Assembly (NCBI GenBank): GCA_900546365.1
Contig: URCF01000005.1
Location: forward strand, 62,001 to 126,000
Length of the DNA: 64,000 nt
Source: an uncultured Porphyromonadaceae bacterium
GTDB lineage: Bacteria > Bacteroidota > Bacteroidia > Bacteroidales > Muribaculaceae
Direction: 5' to 3'
Under the pieces are notes generated by a model, which was not told where the DNA came from, did not search any database, and saw only the letters and a program-made list of their open reading frames with translations. This document shows, in pieces, positions 59,346 through 64,000 of this stretch. The translations under genes were made by a program, and so were the position numbers. The stretch's first letter is position 1; each line of letters begins with the position of its first letter.

Positions 59346-62140
59346 GATCGTGATATTTGAGTGCCTTTGTCGCTGAGACGCATCTCCACTATCCGGGCGC
59401 GCTCATTGGGTCGGGCATCGGTTAATAATTGTCGTATTATCGTTGCTGCCTGTGGATCCTTTGCCACAATATAGAGGTAGCCTCCGCCACCTGCGCCGGG
59501 CAACTTGTAGGCTTCCGCGTATGGAGCTATAAGTGATATGATACGTTCCACAGCCACGGGGTTGGTGCCCGGGTCGAGCCGCTTGTTCAACTCCCACGAG
59601 CTGCGCAGCATAGCGCAATAGCTTTGCCAATCGCGCCGCTGGATGGCCGTGGCCATATCATCGGCCAACAGTTTCATGTCGGAAACGACGGACAGATGCG
59701 AGCCGCTGTTGAGCATCATGCCGCGCACAATGTCGGCAAGGATGGTTTTGGCAGTGCGGGTTATCCCGGTGTAGTAAAGCAGATGGCACGCGGAATATTC
59801 CGGGTCGGTGAACAATAGGTCGGGGAGCCAGCTTGCCGCCACATCCTGACTCATTCCGGGCCGGCTTTGCAGCAGCTTTATGCCGGGCAACACACCGCCA
59901 TACTGGTCCTGCCATCCGCCTCCGGTGGTGAGCAGCTGCTCCAGAGCCAAAGTGGTGCGGCATATCTGTCCGGTGTTCCATCCAAGTGCGCAGAAATCGC
60001 TCAGCGCACTCAGCACCGTGGAGGCCAGGATAGAGCTTGTGCCAAGTCCAGAACCTGCGCCAACTGCCGACAGAAGCGTGATTTCCAATCCGCTGCCCAT
60101 CGCCTCAAGCCGGGCTCGGAGCGTGGGATATGTTATAGCGGAGAACCTGTTGGAGAACCCGGCGAGCGACAAGGCCGCCTTGGGAATGGAGAATGGCGAG
60201 CCAATGCGGGCATAATCCTCAAGTTCCTGGTAGGTGGTGACGGTTTCCGATGCTCCCAAATCTATGGAACGCAGCACTATATTCGGTTCCGCGCTACGCT
60301 TCACAAACACCTGCAGAGGTGCTTGACCGTTGAGCTCCACAGCCATATTGAGCACCGTGCCGCCATGGCACAGCGAATAGGGCGGAGTGTCGCTCCAACC
60401 TCCGGCAAGGTCGATACGCACCGGCGAGCGTCCCCACACAATCTGGTCGGAGAGCACATCTATTTTCGGTGCCGCCTTCACAGTGCAAGCGGCAAGAATC
60501 TCCTCCCGCATCATCTGCCAGGCGCGCTGCTCCGAAGCCTCATCACCGTTGACAAGAGAGCGGAGCATAAGATTGCGCATACGCTTTATGGCCGGAGCGT
60601 CCGCATCCGGTTCTCCGGGTGCGGCGATACCGCGTGAGGACATATATTGTCCCAGATGGCTCAAATCCACCTGATATATCACACTCCGGCTATAGTTGTC
60701 GGCGAGCATGGCGATGTCGCCGTCCATGAAGTTGCGCCGCTGCTGCCACAATGCAGGCAGATCGGCAAGCCTCATTATATCATCGGCGCTGATATGCCGG
60801 GCAGAGTGATAAATCCGCGCCGCCTCGCACTCCGCATCCGGGGATGACTCCACCATCCATTGTGCCACTTTTCCCATCTCCTCAACCGAATGAAGCACCG
60901 GGAAGACAGGCAACGACTGTATATCCACATCGGAGGGCAATTCAACTCCGTGATTAGCAAGCCATTGATTCAAAGGCACATTGATATAGGTGGTGGCGTC
61001 ATCGCCAGCAGTGCCACGCATGGCGTCATTGTAGCCGTAGGGGCGAAGCACATACTCTCCGCCGCCGAGCGGCGCAACATCAATGCAGGCACCCTTGGGA
61101 AGGTGCAGCCTCCAGTCGTTGCGCGGCACTCCGGTGACCACATTCTCATCCGTCAGCGTCCACCCTTCGGCCACAAACGAATTCTCCACCCACACATTGC
61201 TGTTGGCTGCGGTGAGCCGATGGTTCATCACACAATTCTGCACAAACAGCGATGGGTGGGGCTTGGCACTGCGACTCAGCAATTCGCGCTGGTCCACAAC
61301 GAGAGTTTGGAGCTGCAGAGTGCTGTCCAGCAGCTCACCGGTGGTGCCGAAATGGTAGAACGAGCCCTCTTCAAGCGGCAGCACGGCCACAGTGAGCCCG
61401 TTCACCTCATCATCCTCCACCACCGGATTGACACCGAGGGCTCCTCCGAAAGTGGTGTACATATCATAATAGCGGAAATTGCCATCTGCATCCTTGCTCC
61501 GCTTGCTGAGAATCTCCACAGCTCTGTCACTCAGGAGCCAGATGCCCACATCCATCAGAAACATGTAGCTTTCCGACATCCTGGCCATCTGCTCCACAGA
61601 GGGCTTCTGAAGCATCCTGTCAAGCACGCCCGGCGACTCCACAAGCGAGGCAAAAACACCATGATGGGAAGCCACGGTGGGGTTGACCCACAACCCATAG
61701 CACACCACATCCACATCCGGCACCTGCGGCAATCTTTTTCCTGCGGTCACATACACATCACCGCTCGCCACGAGAGTGTTGAGACGCTGCGGAGCCATAT
61801 CCATAATCTTGTCATACAGTGGCATCTGCAAGTCAAGGAGCGTTTGGTCAAGACGCTGTCCGGCTTTCCAGCGAAACACCGGCACCGGAGTCAATATCTT
61901 GCCGCAAGCAGCGTAGGCCGGCAGCCGGCGGCTCTGTCCTCCGGCGTGAATCAACACTTTTTTCAACCGCATATCCCCGCCGGCCTCGCACCACCGGTGC
62001 AAAGCCCAGGCCGTGCCGCCACCCGAACCAAGCTTACTCCCCTCGGGGTCGGATGTGGCAAACCACTCATCGGCATCATAGCCGGTGAGCTGATAAAAAC
62101 AGCGGGCCGCATCAGGCGGAAGCGACAGTAATTTCTTCAT
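59342..62140 (-). CDS. fkp: Bifunctional fucokinase/L-fucose-1-phosphate guanylyltransferase
   Basis: A 932-residue Fkp enzyme making GDP-L-fucose from free fucose, as described in Bacteroides fragilis (949 residues). The N-terminal half is the guanylyltransferase (LGSGGGTAWALHRW and a beta-helix part); the C-terminal part, from about residue 550, is a GHMP kinase with LAGGWSDTPPYSLCHGG, the ATP loop SAVGAGSGLGTSSILA and KLPGAGGGGYLYIVAKD. It supplies fucose for capsule and glycoprotein decoration. A -7 box lies 7 nt upstream of the ATG. It is followed by the TM2 gene with an overlapping stop/start. Confidence 0.95.
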   Translation of the reverse strand: MKKLLSLPPDAARCFYQLTGYDADEWFATSDPEGSKLGSGGGTAWALHRWCEAGGDMRLKKVLIHAGGQSRRLPAYAACGKILTPVPVFRWKAGQRLDQTLLDLQMPLYDKIMDMAPQRLNTLVASGDVYVTAGKRLPQVPDVDVVCYGLWVNPTVASHHGVFASLVESPGVLDRMLQKPSVEQMARMSESYMFLMDVGIWLLSDRAVEILSKRSKDADGNFRYYDMYTTFGGALGVNPVVEDDEVNGLTVAVLPLEEGSFYHFGTTGELLDSTLQLQTLVVDQRELLSRSAKPHPSLFVQNCVMNHRLTAANSNVWVENSFVAEGWTLTDENVVTGVPRNDWRLHLPKGACIDVAPLGGGEYVLRPYGYNDAMRGTAGDDATTYINVPLNQWLANHGVELPSDVDIQSLPVFPVLHSVEEMGKVAQWMVESSPDAECEAARIYHSARHISADDIMRLADLPALWQQRRNFMDGDIAMLADNYSRSVIYQVDLSHLGQYMSSRGIAAPGEPDADAPAIKRMRNLMLRSLVNGDEASEQRAWQMMREEILAACTVKAAPKIDVLSDQIVWGRSPVRIDLAGGWSDTPPYSLCHGGTVLNMAVELNGQAPLQVFVKRSAEPNIVLRSIDLGASETVTTYQELEDYARIGSPFSIPKAALSLAGFSNRFSAITYPTLRARLEAMGSGLEITLLSAVGAGSGLGTSSILASTVLSALSDFCALGWNTGQICRTTLALEQLLTTGGGWQDQYGGVLPGIKLLQSRPGMSQDVAASWLPDLLFTDPEYSACHLLYYTGITRTAKTILADIVRGMMLNSGSHLSVVSDMKLLADDMATAIQRRDWQSYCAMLRSSWELNKRLDPGTNPVAVERIISLIAPYAEAYKLPGAGGGGYLYIVAKDPQAATIIRQLLTDARPNERARIVEMRLSDKGTQISRS

Positions 62141-62147
62141 AATGGGA

Positions 62148-62155
62148 CAAATCTA
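62148..62155 (-). promoter_or_regulatory. -7 element of fkp
   Basis: Minus-strand TAGATTTG ends 7 nt before the fkp ATG, again implying a very short leader. Confidence 0.45.
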
Positions 62156-62192
62156 CAAAATTCCCGCCACGTTTGCAACGTTTCTATATTTA

Positions 62193-62894
62193 TTATTGCA
62201 CACCCAGCGGCTTAGGCTTGGTGGCCTGAAAATCTTTCAGATAGTTGGGGGTACTGTAGGCCAAGTCGATAAACTCGCCACGCGAATAAGCCCGTTCGGC
62301 AAGAGCTATCATGTCCGATGCCAACGGCACCACATCAGGCACAAAAATGGCGTTTTCATTTCCACACACCTCACACCATTTAGCAGAGCCGTTGCCGAAA
62401 AACGCCACCGGATGCGAAGCTAAAAATCCGGAATAGCTCTCCCCGTCCAATATCAGCGGCTGCGGCTTCATCAGCGGAGTCAAGCCATTGTCATACACCC
62501 CGGTAAACACCTCCATGCGCCGAGCATCTATCATCGGCGCATAAAGAATATTATCGGGAAGCTCGAGCGAGAAGTCAAACATCACATGGCTCACCAACAG
62601 CTCAAGGGTATCAACACCTATCAGCGGCACATCCAAAGCGTAGGCCAACCCTTTGGCCTCCGAAAGACCGATGCGCAGGCCGGTGTAACTGCCCGGCCCC
62701 ATCGACACCGCCACAGCGTTGAGCTCCATCTCATGCTCGCGCAGATGGTCAAGACAATCCTTGATGAAGCCGCTGAGCATCGCGGCATGGTTCTGCCCCC
62801 GGAAATCCTCGCGGTGGCACAATATCATACCCTCGGCGGTGAGGGCGGTGGAGCATACATTGGTACTCGTGTCAATATTCAGAATTACTGCCAT
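62193..62894 (-). CDS. tsaB: tRNA threonylcarbamoyladenosine biosynthesis protein TsaB
   Basis: A 233-residue ASKHA-fold protein, partner of TsaD in t6A synthesis. The N-terminus AVILNIDTSTNVCSTAL and the family motif VSMGPGSYTGLRIGLSEAKGLA (about residues 60-81) are clear. The start MAVILNID at 62894 is chosen since the promoter lies just upstream and would exclude the longer frame. Monocistronic, divergent from yicC. Confidence 0.95.
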   Translation of the reverse strand: MAVILNIDTSTNVCSTALTAEGMILCHREDFRGQNHAAMLSGFIKDCLDHLREHEMELNAVAVSMGPGSYTGLRIGLSEAKGLAYALDVPLIGVDTLELLVSHVMFDFSLELPDNILYAPMIDARRMEVFTGVYDNGLTPLMKPQPLILDGESYSGFLASHPVAFFGNGSAKWCEVCGNENAIFVPDVVPLASDMIALAERAYSRGEFIDLAYSTPNYLKDFQATKPKPLGVQ

Positions 62895-62921
62895 AGTGAC
62901 TGGTGGAATGAAATTTTTTGA

Positions 62922-62929
62922 CAAAGTTA
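62922..62929 (-). promoter_or_regulatory. -7 element of tsaB
   Basis: Minus-strand TAACTTTG, 28 nt before the tsaB ATG. Confidence 0.55.
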
Positions 62930-62952
62930 CGTTTTTTTGCCATCGGATTTAG

Positions 62953-62960
62953 TACTTTTG
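62953..62960 (+). promoter_or_regulatory. -7 element of yicC-gmk
   Basis: TACTTTTG, 21 nt before the yicC ATG. Confidence 0.55.
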
Positions 62961-62981
62961 CAAAAAATAAAACCAAGGCAC

Positions 62982-63857
62982 ATGCTTTTATCCATGACAG
63001 GTTTCGGCAAAGCTATTGTAGAATTGCCATCCAAAAAAATCACTGTAGAAATCAAGTCTCTTAACAGCAAACAGTTGGACTTGTCGCTGCGCGTTCCTCC
63101 GACTCTTCGCGAATACGAGATGGAACTCCGTAACATCATCACACGGAGCCTCGAACGCGGCAAAGTGGAGGCTTCTGTATATGTTGAAAACACCCAGGGC
63201 GATGCCTCGGTGCAGTTCAACATACCGCTGATGAAAGCATACAAGGCGCAATATCAGGAGATGGCCAAAGCTTTGGATATACCTGAGCCAACCGACTGGT
63301 ATTCACTGATCGTGCGTTTTCCCGATGTACTCAAGAGCGATGCGCCCGCCGAAACTGACTCATCCACTGTGCAGGCTGTGATGCAGGCTGTGCAGAAAGC
63401 CGTGGACGCCCTTATGGAGTACCGCAGTGCCGAAGGACAGAAGCTCAATGAATTTTTCGCCACCAGAATTGAAAAAATCCGCTCGCTGCTCAGCGAAGTG
63501 CCCAAATACGAAGGTGAACGTGTGGCCCGCATCCGCACCCGTCTTGAGGAGCATCTCACCAAGCTCCCCCAGGTGGAGTACGACCGCGCCCGGCTGGAGC
63601 AGGAGATGATATTCTATATTGAGAAACTCGACATCAACGAGGAGAAACAACGTCTCACCCAGCACCTCAATTATTTCCTTGACACCATGAAGGCCCACCA
63701 CGGCCAGGGCAAGAAGCTCGGATTCATCAGTCAGGAGATGGGTCGCGAAATCAACACCCTCGGTTCCAAGAGCAATCATGCCGAGATGCAGTGTCTCGTG
63801 GTGAGAATGAAAGACGAACTTGAGCAAATCAAAGAGCAGGTGCTCAACGTGATGTAA
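62982..63857 (+). CDS. YicC family endoribonuclease
   Basis: A 291-residue YicC-like protein; family members were shown to be endoribonucleases. MLLSMTGFGKAIVELPSKK is the conserved start, VEIKSLNSKQLDLSLRVPP follows (about residues 22-45), and the C-terminal third (KKLGFISQEMGREINTLGSK) is the family DUF1732 signature with metal-binding histidines nearby. It precedes gmk by 23 bp, the order found in many bacteria. Confidence 0.94.
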   Translation: MLLSMTGFGKAIVELPSKKITVEIKSLNSKQLDLSLRVPPTLREYEMELRNIITRSLERGKVEASVYVENTQGDASVQFNIPLMKAYKAQYQEMAKALDIPEPTDWYSLIVRFPDVLKSDAPAETDSSTVQAVMQAVQKAVDALMEYRSAEGQKLNEFFATRIEKIRSLLSEVPKYEGERVARIRTRLEEHLTKLPQVEYDRARLEQEMIFYIEKLDINEEKQRLTQHLNYFLDTMKAHHGQGKKLGFISQEMGREINTLGSKSNHAEMQCLVVRMKDELEQIKEQVLNVM

Positions 63858-63880
63858 CCCCCCTGCTCTGCGCCAAAGCC

Positions 63881-64000
63881 ATGCCAAAGGAAGGTAAGAT
63901 CATAATTGTATCCGCTCCCTCGGGGTGCGGCAAGTCCACAATCATCAACGCCATTATGGAGCGTGCCAATGTGCCGCTGCAATTCTCCGTGTCGGCCACC
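63881..64000 (+). CDS. gmk: Guanylate kinase, N-terminal part (cut by the window edge)
   Basis: The first 40 residues are visible: MPKEGKIIIVSAPSGCGKST contains the P-loop (GxxGxGKS type, here SAPSGCGKST) and IINAIMERANVPLQFSVSAT continues as in guanylate kinases. It converts GMP to GDP. The gene runs off the right edge. Confidence 0.93.
   Translation, partial: MPKEGKIIIVSAPSGCGKSTIINAIMERANVPLQFSVSAT

Overview
The window reads as the chromosome of a gut Bacteroidales, most likely Muribaculaceae-like. The evidence is the gene content (fused fucokinase/GDP-fucose pyrophosphorylase, DUF4827, DUF3943 and PCMD-type proteins, BspA-type LRR protein with a T9SS-like tail, anaerobic sulfatase maturase, bile-acid 7alpha-HSDH-like dehydrogenase), promoters of the Bacteroidetes TAnnTTTG type (several with a TTTG 19-21 nt upstream), and mostly GC-rich, densely packed genes. 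The genus is an inference; no rRNA is present.

Layout. 1-3200: the end of an accessory, visibly AT-richer island with a Rad50/DndD-like coiled-coil ATPase between a truncated gene and a small unknown gene. It abuts the 3' end of a tRNA-Leu(CAG), a classic integration site. 3400-11200: housekeeping genes (Dus, secreted GH20 hexosaminidase, MiaA, peptidase T, MgtE, RsmA). 11300-14900: small envelope or hypothetical genes, a secreted NlpC/P60 hydrolase and RarA. 15000-20400: flippase, DUF2807 protein, DusB, M16 peptidase and FabD, all on the minus strand. 20500-25200: a plus-strand run of overlapping genes linking TatA/TatC, a VanZ-GNAT fusion and zinc-type ABC components (binding protein and ATPase, no permease), followed by a secreted His-rich protein and a 7alpha-HSDH-like SDR. 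25300-30700: pgi, gpsA and lysS, then a GT4 glycosyltransferase. 30800-36300: glgB, then pyrB-pyrI-flavin reductase-glyA.

36300-38500: an AT-richer LRR surface-protein gene lying exactly between two near-identical 42-bp terminator hairpins, which suggests insertion or segmental duplication. 38600-41300: orphan anSME-type maturase facing a RecD2-like helicase. 41300-48100: rplY-pth-S4 protein, then nrnA-DUF4827-glmM-NlpC/P60-OmpA lipoprotein. 48130-48690: a gene-free stretch with a strong promoter and nested stems, the best candidate for an unannotated RNA. 48700-53900: secreted small proteins, a beta-barrel, tgt (zinc cysteines replaced), LptG-like permease and a lipoprotein. 53900-58900: lipid A phosphoethanolamine transferase coupled to a D15-type barrel, then DUF3943 and PCMD proteins. 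58900-64000: FKP overlapping a zinc-ribbon TM2 protein, TsaB, and YicC with the start of gmk.

Much of the window concerns the envelope: secretion (Tat, T9SS-like cargo), LPS export and modification, fucosylation precursor supply, and peptidoglycan trimming. The candidates for something undescribed are the truncated ATPase system at the left edge, the RNA locus near 48.4 kb, the VanZ-GNAT fusion inside the Tat/zinc operon, and the TGT that has lost its zinc cysteines. All positions were read by eye; no database search was run.
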